Assembly: GCA_003511785.1 (NCBI GenBank)
Contig: DOIS01000333.1
Span: forward strand, 1-14,658
Source of the DNA: Paracoccaceae bacterium
Lineage (GTDB): Bacteria > Pseudomonadota > Alphaproteobacteria > Rhodobacterales > Rhodobacteraceae
DNA length: 14,658 bases
Direction: 5' to 3'
Each line of letters begins with the position of its first letter. The first letter of the stretch is position 1. The notes under the pieces are model-generated. The model did not search any database, was not told where the DNA came from, and saw only the letters and a list, made by a program, of their open reading frames with translations. This document shows positions 1 through 7,117 of this stretch, piece by piece. The position numbers and the translations under genes were made by a program.

Positions 1-1647
1 CCGCATCCTCGACGAGATGTGGGCTGGTCCCACGGGCGAGGGCTGGATGTTCGAGACCATCCGCCAGCACATGAAACACCCCGATATCGTCCCTGAAAGC
101 TACATGCGCTCGATGATGATGGCGATCCTGGTCGCGGCGCTCGAGACCACGGCGAACGCCAACGCCAACGCCTTCGTCACGCTCTTGCAGGACCGCGACG
201 TCTGGGAGGACCTGTGCCGCAACCCCGCGCTGATCCCCTCGGCGGTCGAGGAGTGCCTGCGCGTCGGCGGCTCGATCATCGCCTGGCGGCGCATCGCCAC
301 CGCAGAGGCACGGGTCGGCGGGGTGCGTATCCCTGAGGGCGGCAAACTGCTGATCGTCATGGCCAGCGCCAACAAGGACGAACACCACTGGGAGAACCCC
401 GAGACGGTGGACATCTATCGCGACAACGCCGCCGATCATCTCAGCTTCGGCTATGGCGCGCATCAATGCATGGGCAAGAATACGCCCGGATGGAGATGCG
501 CGTCTTCCTCGAGGAGTTCACCCGCCGCCTGCCGCATATCCGGCTCGTTCCAGGGCAACGCTTCGAGTATCTGCCCAACACCTCGTTCCGGGGGCCGCGC
601 GCGCTCTGGGCCGAGTGGGACCCGGCGGAGAACCCCGAGCGCCGCGACCCGGGCGTGCTGAGCGGCGGGCGCAGTTTTCGTATCGGCGCCCCGGTCAAGG
701 ACGACATCCTGCGCGAGGTGCGGGTGGCCGCCGTCGCGCAGGAGGCGCAGGGCATCATTCGCGTCGATCTGGCGGACCCGCGCGGGCGCGACCTGCCGGG
801 CTGGACCCCGGGCGCGCATATCGACCTGGTGGACGGGGAGATCCGCCGGAAATACTCGCTCTGCGGAACATGCGGCGACCGCCGGCACCTGACGATCGCC
901 ATCCTGCGCGAAGCGGAAGGGCGCGGCGGCTCGGCGCATTTCCACGACACGCCCGCGCCGGGGCGGACCCTGCATGTGGCCGGGCCGCGCAATCACTTCC
1001 GGCTGGACGAGGCGGCGGACCGCTACACGCTGATCGCCGGGGGCATCGGCATCACGCCGATCTTGGCCATGGCCGACCGGCTGCGGGAGCTGGGCCGGCC
1101 CTATCGGCTGATCTATTGCGGCGCCACGCGCGCGCGAATGGCCTTCCTCGACCGGGTGCGTCGCGATCACGGCGATGTGCTGTCGCTTCAGGTCGCCGAC
1201 GAGGGCGGGCGGCTCGACCTCGGCGCGCTGCCGCCGCCCGAGGCGGGACACCAGGTCTATGCCTGCGGGCCGGAACGGATGCTGGACGCGCTGGAGGCCA
1301 TGGCCGCGACATGGCCCGAAGGCGCGTTGCATGTGGAGCACTTCAATCCGCGCTCGGGCCTGCTGGACCCGGACAAGGAACACGCCTTCGAGGTGCAGCT
1401 GCGCGACAGCGGGCTGACGGTTCAGGTGGCCAGCGACCAGACCTTGCTGGAGGCGCTGACCGCCGCCGGGGTGGACGTGCCCTGCGATTGCGGCGAGGGG
1501 CTTTGCGGCACCTGCGAGGTGCAGGTCTCCGGGGGCGAGATCGACCACCGCGACAAGGTGCTGTCGCGCGCCGAGCGGGCCGAGGGCCGGCGGATGATGT
1601 CCTGCTGCTCGCGCGCGAAGGGCAAGGCACTGGTCCTCGACCTGTGA
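1..1647 (+). pseudogene. CYP116B-type self-sufficient cytochrome P450 (P450–FMN reductase–[2Fe-2S] fusion), 5' end outside window, frameshifted
   Basis: This gene encodes a monooxygenase that carries its own electron chain, NAD(P)H to FMN to [2Fe-2S] to haem. The P450 part reads in the frame of position 2. It shows the I-helix LETT segment, the K-helix ExxR (251-262) and the haem loop FGYGAHQC with the thiolate Cys at 467-469. Immediately afterwards the frame is lost. The continuation (YARMEMRVF, 481 onward) lies in the frame of position 1, so one base is missing between about 473 and 483. The rest is intact: FMN/NAD reductase with RKYS (847-858) and AGGIGITP (1036-1059), then a plant-type ferredoxin with exact C-x4-C-x2-C-x29-C spacing from the Cys at 1489, ending at TGA 1645-1647. 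The upstream frame would run on to a stop at 659-661. The domain order and sequence fit CYP116B (RhF-like) proteins of about 780 residues. The break could be a true mutation or a sequencing indel. An ATG at 466 could start a free reductase, but I see no good ribosome binding site for it. Confidence 0.88.
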
Positions 1648-1649
1648 CC

Positions 1650-1693
1650 CGGAATTCTTGAAGAATTCCGTCCGGTTTCTTTCGAAGAAACCG
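1650..1693. repeat. Tandem pair of palindromes (REP-like or terminator-like)
   Basis: Two perfect inverted repeats lie two bases apart, right after the P450 stop. The first (1650-1670) has 10-base arms, CGGAATTCTT and AAGAATTCCG, around a single G. The second (1673-1693) has 9-base arms, CGGTTTCTT and AAGAAACCG, around TCG. Both share the core TTCTT-n-AAGAA. There is no clear T-run after either, so a classic intrinsic terminator is not proven. They may instead end or stabilise the P450 transcript, or be copies of a dispersed intergenic repeat. Confidence 0.6.
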
Positions 1694-1704
1694 AATGCCC
1701 TGTC

Positions 1705-1742
1705 TTGCTTCTGTCACATATTTCCAATATTCACGAAATATG
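1705..1742 (+). promoter_or_regulatory. ars operon promoter with ArsR operator; probable leaderless start
   Basis: A -35-like TTGCTT (1705-1710) and a -10-like TATTCA (1728-1733) are 17 bases apart. This places transcription start near 1740, which is the A of the ATG. A perfect inverted repeat, CATATTTC (1717-1724) and GAAATATG (1735-1742), brackets the -10 and ends on the start codon. That is a good fit for an ArsR dimer site that blocks RNA polymerase until As(III) binds. The region is AT-rich against a GC-rich background. No Shine-Dalgarno sequence precedes 1740. Confidence 0.72.
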
Positions 1743-2588
1743 GAATCAGCAGCGATCATCCGTTTTACGGCCTTGGGCCATGAAAACCGCCTGGCGGTCT
1801 TCCGCCTGTTGTCGCGGCGCTATCCCGACGCGGTTCCCGCGGGCGAAATCGCCCGCGCGCTGGGGCTCAAGCCCAACACGCTGTCGGCCTATCTCGCCAC
1901 ACTGATGCAGGCCGGGCTGGTGGGCCAGACCCGCGCCGGAACCTCGTTGAAATACCGCGTCGAATGGGACGCGGTTCAAGGGTTGATCGACTTCCTGTTT
2001 CTCGACTGCTGCCGCGGGCGGCCCGACCTGTGCCCGCCCCTTTCCCGTCCCGCCATGCAGGAGGCTTTCGTCATGCCGGACACCAAGCTCAACGTTCTCT
2101 TCATCTGCTCGGGCAATTCCGCCCGCTCGATCTTTGCCGAGTCGATCCTGCGCCAGGAGGCCGGCGACCGGTTCAACGCCTTCTCCGCCGGCACCCGGCC
2201 GCAATCCGAACTCAACCCCTTCGCGGTCGAGCTGCTGGCGGCCAAGGGGCACGACACGACACCGCTGCGCGCCAAGACCCAGGACGAATTTCGCGGCTCG
2301 GACGCGCCGGTGATGGATTTCGTCTTCACCGTCTGCGACCGCGCCGCCAACGAGGAATGCGCCGCCTGGGAGGGCCAGCCGATCACCGCCCATTGGGGCG
2401 TGGCCGACCCGGTACAGGCCGAGGGTACGGACGCCGAAAAACGGCTGGCTTTCCAGCAGGCCTATGGCCAGTTGCGCAACCGCATCCGTGCCTTCACCGC
2501 CCTGCCCTTCGAGACGCTGGACAGGGCCTCACTGCAACGCCGTGTCGATGCGCTGGAGAGCGATGCCGGCGACGAGGTGCAGGCATGA
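1740..2588 (+). CDS. Fused ArsR repressor – ArsC arsenate reductase
   Basis: A 282-residue fusion. Residues 1-75 are an ArsR/SmtB winged helix (ALGHENR near the start, recognition helix around LKPNTLSAYLATLMQ). Cys90, Cys91 and Cys98 (CCRGRPDLC) resemble the C-terminal As(III) site of the AfArsR-type repressor. Residues 117-260 are a low-molecular-weight phosphatase-fold arsenate reductase. They carry the CSGNSAR loop (catalytic Cys123, Arg129), Cys199 and Cys207 as the likely relay thiols, and the ADP acid near residue 223. The first half should repress the operon until As(III) binds; the second reduces arsenate to arsenite, probably with thioredoxin. ATG 1740 is chosen because the HTH begins there and the promoter points to it. 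ATG 1695 would put the operator inside the gene. The stop overlaps the next start (ATGA at 2585). Confidence 0.9.
   Translation: MESAAIIRFTALGHENRLAVFRLLSRRYPDAVPAGEIARALGLKPNTLSAYLATLMQAGLVGQTRAGTSLKYRVEWDAVQGLIDFLFLDCCRGRPDLCPPLSRPAMQEAFVMPDTKLNVLFICSGNSARSIFAESILRQEAGDRFNAFSAGTRPQSELNPFAVELLAAKGHDTTPLRAKTQDEFRGSDAPVMDFVFTVCDRAANEECAAWEGQPITAHWGVADPVQAEGTDAEKRLAFQQAYGQLRNRIRAFTALPFETLDRASLQRRVDALESDAGDEVQA
2059..2075 (+). promoter_or_regulatory. Internal ribosome binding site and in-frame ATG between ArsR and ArsC halves
   Basis: AGGAGG (2059-2064) lies eight bases before ATG 2073-2075, which is in frame with the fusion (Met112) and opens the ArsC domain (MPDTKLNVLFIC). The site could let a free 171-residue ArsC be made beside the fusion. 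It may also simply be a relic of two genes that fused by losing the arsR stop. Confidence 0.5.
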
Positions 2589-3583
2589 CCACCTACGCGA
2601 TCAACGGCATGGGCCGCATGGGGAAGCTCGCCCTGCGGCCGCTCATGGAACAGGGCGCCGAGGTGGCCTTCCTGAACGATGCGGTGGGCGATCCGGGCAT
2701 GATCGCGCATCTGCTGGAGTTCGACACGGTGCATGGCCGCTGGCCCGCCACCTTCTCGCATGACGCCACCAGCGTCACCATCGACGGCCACCGCATTCCC
2801 GTGCATCGCAGCGACCATATCGACGCGCTGCCGCTGTCGGAGGTGGACGTGGTGATCGATTGCACAGGGGTCTACAAGACGGCGGCCAAGCTGCACCCTT
2901 ATTTCGCGGCAGGGGTGAAGAAGGTCGTGGTCTCGGCCCCGGTCAAGGAGGACGAGGCCGCCAATATCGTTTATGGCGTCAACCACGACATTTACGATCC
3001 CGAACGGCACCGCATCGTCACAGCGGCAAGCTGCACCACCAATTGCCTGGCCCCCGTGGTCAAGGTGCTGCACGAGGGGCTGGGCATCCGGCACGGCTCG
3101 ATGACCACGATCCACGACGTGACCAACACCCAGACCATCGTCGACCGCCCCGCCAAGGACCTGCGCCGCGCGCGCTCGGCGCTGAACTCGCTGATCCCCA
3201 CCAGCACCGGAAGCGCCACGGCGATCACGCTGATCTATCCCGAGCTGAAGGGCAAGCTGAACGGTCACGCGGTGCGCGTGCCGCTGCTCAATGCCTCGCT
3301 CACCGATTGCGTCTTCGAGGTGGAACGCGAGACGGACGTGGACGAGGTCAACGGCCTGTTCCGCGCGGCCTCGATGGGCGCGCTGGCCGGCATCCTGGGA
3401 TACGAGGAACGCCCGCTGGTCTCGGCGGATTACGAAGGCGATCCGCGCTCGGCCATCATCGATGCGCCCTCGACCATGGTGGTGAACGGCACGCAGGTGA
3501 AGGTCTATGCCTGGTACGACAACGAATGGGGCTATGCCCAGCGCCTGGTCGACGTGGCCCTGATGGTCGGCGCCTCGCTATGA
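2585..3583 (+). CDS. ArsJ-associated glyceraldehyde-3-phosphate dehydrogenase
   Basis: This 332-residue enzyme belongs to the GAPDH family. The N-terminal Rossmann motif is INGMGRMG (residues 6-13). The catalytic centre is SCTTNC with nucleophile Cys150, and the C-terminal WYDNEWGYAQR signature is present. In ars operons carrying arsJ, this type of GAPDH uses arsenate in place of phosphate on glyceraldehyde 3-phosphate, giving unstable 1-arseno-3-phosphoglycerate for export. The assignment to that role, rather than glycolysis, rests on its position between arsRC and arsJ. Translation is probably coupled on both sides: its ATG overlaps the arsRC stop, and its own stop overlaps the arsJ ATG. 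The open frame extends further upstream, but that part is a shadow of arsRC. Confidence 0.92.
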   Translation: MTTYAINGMGRMGKLALRPLMEQGAEVAFLNDAVGDPGMIAHLLEFDTVHGRWPATFSHDATSVTIDGHRIPVHRSDHIDALPLSEVDVVIDCTGVYKTAAKLHPYFAAGVKKVVVSAPVKEDEAANIVYGVNHDIYDPERHRIVTAASCTTNCLAPVVKVLHEGLGIRHGSMTTIHDVTNTQTIVDRPAKDLRRARSALNSLIPTSTGSATAITLIYPELKGKLNGHAVRVPLLNASLTDCVFEVERETDVDEVNGLFRAASMGALAGILGYEERPLVSADYEGDPRSAIIDAPSTMVVNGTQVKVYAWYDNEWGYAQRLVDVALMVGASL

Positions 3584-4848
3584 GCCATGCCAATCCCTTG
3601 AAGGCCTATGTCGCCGTCACGGCGGCCTACTGGGCCTTCATGCTGACCGACGGCGCGCTCAGGATGCTGGTGCTGTTGCACTTCCACACCCTGGGCTTCT
3701 CGCCGATCCAGCTGGCCTGGCTGTTCGTGCTCTATGAGATCGCGGGAATCATCACCAACCTGTCGGCCGGATGGTTGGCGGCCCGTTTCGGACTGACCCG
3801 TACCCTCTATGCGGGGCTGGGGTTGCAGGTCGCCGCGCTGATCGCTCTGTCCTATCTCGACCCGGGCTGGTCGGTCGCGGTCTCGGTGGTCTACGTCATG
3901 CTGGTACAGGGTGCCTCGGGCGTGGCCAAGGACCTGGCCAAGATGTCATCGAAATCCGCGGTCAAGCTGCTGGCCCCGCGCGAGGGCGATGGCCTGTTTC
4001 GCTGGGTCGCGCTGCTGACCGGATCGAAGAACGCGGTCAAGGGGCTGGGCTTTCTGCTGGGCGCGGCGCTGCTGGCGACGGCGGGGTTCGTCCCGGCGGT
4101 GCTGGGCATGGCGGCGGTTCTGTCGGCAATCCTGGTGGCGCTGGGGCTGTGGATGCCCGCCGGCCTGCCAGCCGGGCGCAAGGATGCCAGGTTCCGCGAG
4201 GTGTTTTCGCGCGCCCCCAACGTCAACTGGCTGAGCTTCGCCCGCGTGTTCCTGTTCGGCGCCCGCGACGTGTGGTTCGTGGTGGGTATCCCGATCTATT
4301 TCTACGCGGTGCTCTCGGACGGGACCGAAGCGGGCAATCGCGCGGCCTTCTTCATGATCGGGACCTTCATGGCGGTCTGGATCATCCTCTACGGCATCGT
4401 CCAGGCCAATGCTCCGCGCCTGCTGCGCGCGGCCAGCCGGTCGGAGGCGGCGTTGATCGGGGATGCGAGGGCCTGGGCAGGATACCTGGCCGTGATACCG
4501 GCGCTGCTGGCGGCGCTGGCATGGGTCGCGGGCGATCCGGCGCCCTGGCTGACGGTCACGCTGGTTGCGGGGCTCCTGGCCTTCGGCGCGGTCTTCGCGG
4601 TCAACTCGGCGCTGCATTCCTGGCTGATCCTGGCCTTCACCCATGACGCGCGAGTGACAATGGACGTGGGTTTCTACTACATGGCGAACGCGGCCGGGCG
4701 GCTTCTGGGCACGGTGCTGAGCGGGCTGAGCTACCAAGCGGGCGGCTTGCCGCTCTGCCTGGGAACGGCGGCGCTCCTGGTGGTGCTTTCGCGGCTGGCT
4801 GCGGCGCGCCTGACGGATACGACAAGGGGCATGCATGGGACTATTTGA
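3580..4848 (+). CDS. arsJ: ArsJ, organoarsenical (1-arseno-3-phosphoglycerate) efflux permease
   Basis: A 422-residue major facilitator-type membrane protein with roughly 11-12 hydrophobic segments. The N-terminus (YWAFMLTDGALRMLVLLHF), the loop KDLAKMSSKSAVKLL and the sequence around NVNWLSFARVFLFGARDVWF match the ArsJ family as I know it. ArsJ works with the preceding GAPDH: the arsenylated phosphoglycerate is exported and breaks down outside to 3-phosphoglycerate and arsenate, so arsenate is removed without reduction. The ATG at 3580 overlaps the gapdh TGA. The 3' end overlaps the acr3 start by 14 bases, in another frame. No truncation or missing segment was seen. Confidence 0.92.
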   Translation: MSHANPLKAYVAVTAAYWAFMLTDGALRMLVLLHFHTLGFSPIQLAWLFVLYEIAGIITNLSAGWLAARFGLTRTLYAGLGLQVAALIALSYLDPGWSVAVSVVYVMLVQGASGVAKDLAKMSSKSAVKLLAPREGDGLFRWVALLTGSKNAVKGLGFLLGAALLATAGFVPAVLGMAAVLSAILVALGLWMPAGLPAGRKDARFREVFSRAPNVNWLSFARVFLFGARDVWFVVGIPIYFYAVLSDGTEAGNRAAFFMIGTFMAVWIILYGIVQANAPRLLRAASRSEAALIGDARAWAGYLAVIPALLAALAWVAGDPAPWLTVTLVAGLLAFGAVFAVNSALHSWLILAFTHDARVTMDVGFYYMANAAGRLLGTVLSGLSYQAGGLPLCLGTAALLVVLSRLAAARLTDTTRGMHGTI

Positions 4849-5845
4849 ACGCTATCTGTCGCTGTGGATTCTCGCGGCAATCATCTTGGGCGTGACGCTG
4901 GGCAACCTGGTGCCCGGCCTTTTCGGAGCCATCGCGGGAGCCGAGGTCGCCCGCGTCAACCTGGTCGTTGCGGTGCTGATCTGGGCGATGGTCTATCCGA
5001 TGATGGTGGGCGTCGATCCGGGGTCCCTGAAGGACGTGGCGCGCCAGCCACGCGGGCTGGTCATCACGCTGGCGGTCAACTGGCTGATCAAGCCCTTCAC
5101 CATGGCATTCGTCGCGGTACTGTTCTTCGAGCATGTCTTCGCCCCCTGGATCGCGCCCGAGGACGCGCAGCAATATATCGCCGGGCTGATCCTGCTGGGG
5201 GCCGCGCCCTGCACCGCGATGGTCTTCGTCTGGTCGCATCTCACGCGCGGCGACGAGGCCTACACGCTGGTGCAAGTGACGGTGAACGACCTCATCATGG
5301 TGGTGGCCTTCGCACCCATCGTGGCGCTGCTTCTGGGCGTGACCGACATCGCCGTGCCGTGGGAGACGCTGATCCTGTCGGTGATCCTGTTCGTGGCGCT
5401 GCCGCTGGCGGCGGGTCTGCTCACGCGGCGGCGACTGGGAAACGAGGCGGCGATCGAGAGTTTCAAGACACGGGTCAAACCATGGTCGATCCTGGGCCTG
5501 ATCGTCACCGTGGTCATCCTGTTCGGACTGCAGGGCCAGACCATCCTCGACCGGCCCATGGTCATCGCCCTGATCGCCGTGCCGATCCTGATCCAGAGCT
5601 ACGGTATCTTCGCGCTGGCCTATGCCGCAGCCTGGGCCTGGCGCGTGCCGCACCGGATCGCGGCGCCCTGCGCGCTGATCGGCACGTCGAATTTCTTCGA
5701 GCTGGCCGTGGCGGTGGCCATCGCGCTGTTCGGGCTGGGCTCGGGCGCGGCGCTGGCCACGGTAGTGGGTGTGCTGGTCGAGGTGCCGGTGATGCTCTCG
5801 CTGGTGCGCTTCGCCAATGCCACGCGCGCCCGCTTTCCAGCGTGA
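4835..5845 (+). CDS. acr3: Acr3 family arsenite efflux permease
   Basis: A 336-residue inner-membrane transporter of the bile/arsenite/riboflavin (BART) superfamily with about ten membrane segments. The diagnostic parts are FERYLSLWILAAIILGV at the N-terminus, the conserved Cys126 in GAAPCTAMVFVWSHL, VNDLIM in the middle, and TSNFFELAVAVAIALFG near residue 290, which carries the conserved glutamate. Acr3 exports As(III) using the membrane potential or proton gradient, and so completes the ArsC route. It starts inside the end of arsJ (14-base overlap), which implies coupled translation. It is the last recognisable arsenic gene of the operon. Length is normal for compact Acr3 proteins. No terminator follows before the next gene. 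Confidence 0.93.
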   Translation: MGLFERYLSLWILAAIILGVTLGNLVPGLFGAIAGAEVARVNLVVAVLIWAMVYPMMVGVDPGSLKDVARQPRGLVITLAVNWLIKPFTMAFVAVLFFEHVFAPWIAPEDAQQYIAGLILLGAAPCTAMVFVWSHLTRGDEAYTLVQVTVNDLIMVVAFAPIVALLLGVTDIAVPWETLILSVILFVALPLAAGLLTRRRLGNEAAIESFKTRVKPWSILGLIVTVVILFGLQGQTILDRPMVIALIAVPILIQSYGIFALAYAAAWAWRVPHRIAAPCALIGTSNFFELAVAVAIALFGLGSGAALATVVGVLVEVPVMLSLVRFANATRARFPA

Positions 5846-5887
5846 CCGGGGTTTGAGCGGCGGGCCGTTTGGCCGTAAGAGAGGCGG

Positions 5888-7117
5888 ATGGATCAGACGG
5901 TCTCGCCCCTCTTTCGGCTGCACCCGCAGGCCAGGGTTTTCCGCGACGGCGGCACGGTGGCGCCGCGCGCCGCGCCCGCGCCGATGCGCCTGGTTGCACG
6001 GCCCGTTCGCGACGCGCTGCCCGGCCTGCTCGCCGCGTTCGCGGCGGGCGAGGAATTCTGTGTCCACGCCAACCCCGAGCAAGCCCAACGCATGCCGACG
6101 CATGGCACGCCGGGCTTCGTCACCGCCGTCACCTCCGGCACCACCGGAGCCCCGAAACGGGTGCGGCGCAGCCATGGCTCATGGATCGCCAGCTTTCGGG
6201 TCAATGCCGGGTTGTTCGGGCTGAGACCGGATGACCGCTATGCTGTGCTGGGCGGGCTGGAACACTCCCTGACCCTCTACGCGACGGCCGAGGCGCTTTA
6301 CCTGGGCGCCGGCCTGAACGTGCTGTCGGGGCTGCGCCCGGACCGGCAGTGGTCAGGGCTGGAAAGGGCCAGCGTGCTCTATGCCACGCCGGCTCAACTC
6401 CGGCTTCTTTGCGCGGTGGGTGCGGACCGGACGCAGCCGGGGCTGCGACTGTTGCTGGTGGGCGGCGGCTTTCTCGACGCCGCGACGCGGGCCGAGGCTG
6501 CGCGCGCCTTCCCGACCGCGCGCATCCATGCCTTTTACGGTGCCTCGGAAAGCAGCTTCATCGCGCTTTCAGACGAGAGCACGCCGGACGGGTCCGTGGG
6601 CCGCCCTTATCCCGGGGTCGAGATCTCAGTGCGCGACATGGGCAGCGCAGTGGCGGCCGTGAATGAGATCGGCGAGATCTGGGTGCGCAGCCCTTATCTG
6701 TTCGACGGCTACGCGGGCGCGACATCGCCCGACACGGTCTGGCAGGACGGGTTTCTGACCGTGGGCGAGTTGGGTCGGATCGACGCGGAAGGGCACCTGT
6801 TTCTCACCGGACGCAAAAGCCGAATGTTCACCGTGGCCGACCGCAACTGTCTCCCAGAAGAGGTCGAGGCGCTGTTGCTCGGCCTGCCCGGGGTAGCCGA
6901 AGCGGCGGTTCTGCCAAGACCGGATACAAGGCGCGGCCAGGTGCCGGTGGCCTTTCTCTGGGGGCAACTCGCCGAGACCGACCGCGCCGCGCTGGAGGCC
7001 GGGGCCCGGGCGAAGCTCGACCCGCTCTTCGTCCCACGCGAAATCCGTATCCTTGCCGACTGGCCGCGCCTCGCCTCGGGCAAGACCGACCTGCGCGCAC
7101 TGGAGGCGCTGCTGTGA
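5888..7117 (+). CDS. AMP-binding acyl-CoA synthetase-like protein with shortened N-terminus
   Basis: A 409-residue member of the ANL (adenylate-forming) superfamily. Visible motifs are the phosphate loop TSGTTGAPK (82-90), YGASE (217-221), GELGRID (293-299, where TGD is usual), the hinge GRKSRMF (308-314) and the C-terminal lysine in LASGKT (Lys399). These suggest it activates a carboxylate to an acyl-AMP and then an acyl-CoA. The substrate cannot be read from the sequence. Only about 80 residues precede the phosphate loop, where typical family members have about 150-200, so most of the N-terminal subdomain is absent. AAGAGAGG sits just before ATG 5888. The gene lies 42 bases after acr3 in the same direction, and its TGA overlaps the GTG of the thiolase-like gene. 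The pair recalls YhfT/YhfS of the Bacillus subtilis yhfUTS cluster, but that is only an analogy. Confidence 0.85.
   Translation: MDQTVSPLFRLHPQARVFRDGGTVAPRAAPAPMRLVARPVRDALPGLLAAFAAGEEFCVHANPEQAQRMPTHGTPGFVTAVTSGTTGAPKRVRRSHGSWIASFRVNAGLFGLRPDDRYAVLGGLEHSLTLYATAEALYLGAGLNVLSGLRPDRQWSGLERASVLYATPAQLRLLCAVGADRTQPGLRLLLVGGGFLDAATRAEAARAFPTARIHAFYGASESSFIALSDESTPDGSVGRPYPGVEISVRDMGSAVAAVNEIGEIWVRSPYLFDGYAGATSPDTVWQDGFLTVGELGRIDAEGHLFLTGRKSRMFTVADRNCLPEEVEALLLGLPGVAEAAVLPRPDTRRGQVPVAFLWGQLAETDRAALEAGARAKLDPLFVPREIRILADWPRLASGKTDLRALEALL

Noticed and set aside
470..484. Programmed -1 frameshift joining the P450 and reductase halves
   Set aside because: No X-XXY-YYZ slippery sequence is present at the break, and CYP116B genes are normally one uninterrupted frame.
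463..1548. Long minus-strand frame of 361 codons opposite the P450 reductase
   Set aside because: It is the antisense of clear reductase and ferredoxin motifs and shows no domain of its own. Long antisense frames are expected at this GC content.
1695..1739. Upstream ATG 1695 as the start of the ArsR–ArsC fusion
   Set aside because: The added 15 residues would be encoded by the promoter and operator, and no ribosome site precedes them.
1964..2584. N-terminal extension of the GAPDH frame
   Set aside because: The upstream part is an Arg/Ala/Pro-rich shadow of the ArsR–ArsC fusion. GAPDH homology starts exactly at ATG 2585.
5846..5887. BioR- or BirA-like operator upstream of the ligase/thiolase pair
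   Set aside because: No TTATCTATAA-like or long BirA-like palindrome is present in the gap, so a biotin link has no support from regulation here.
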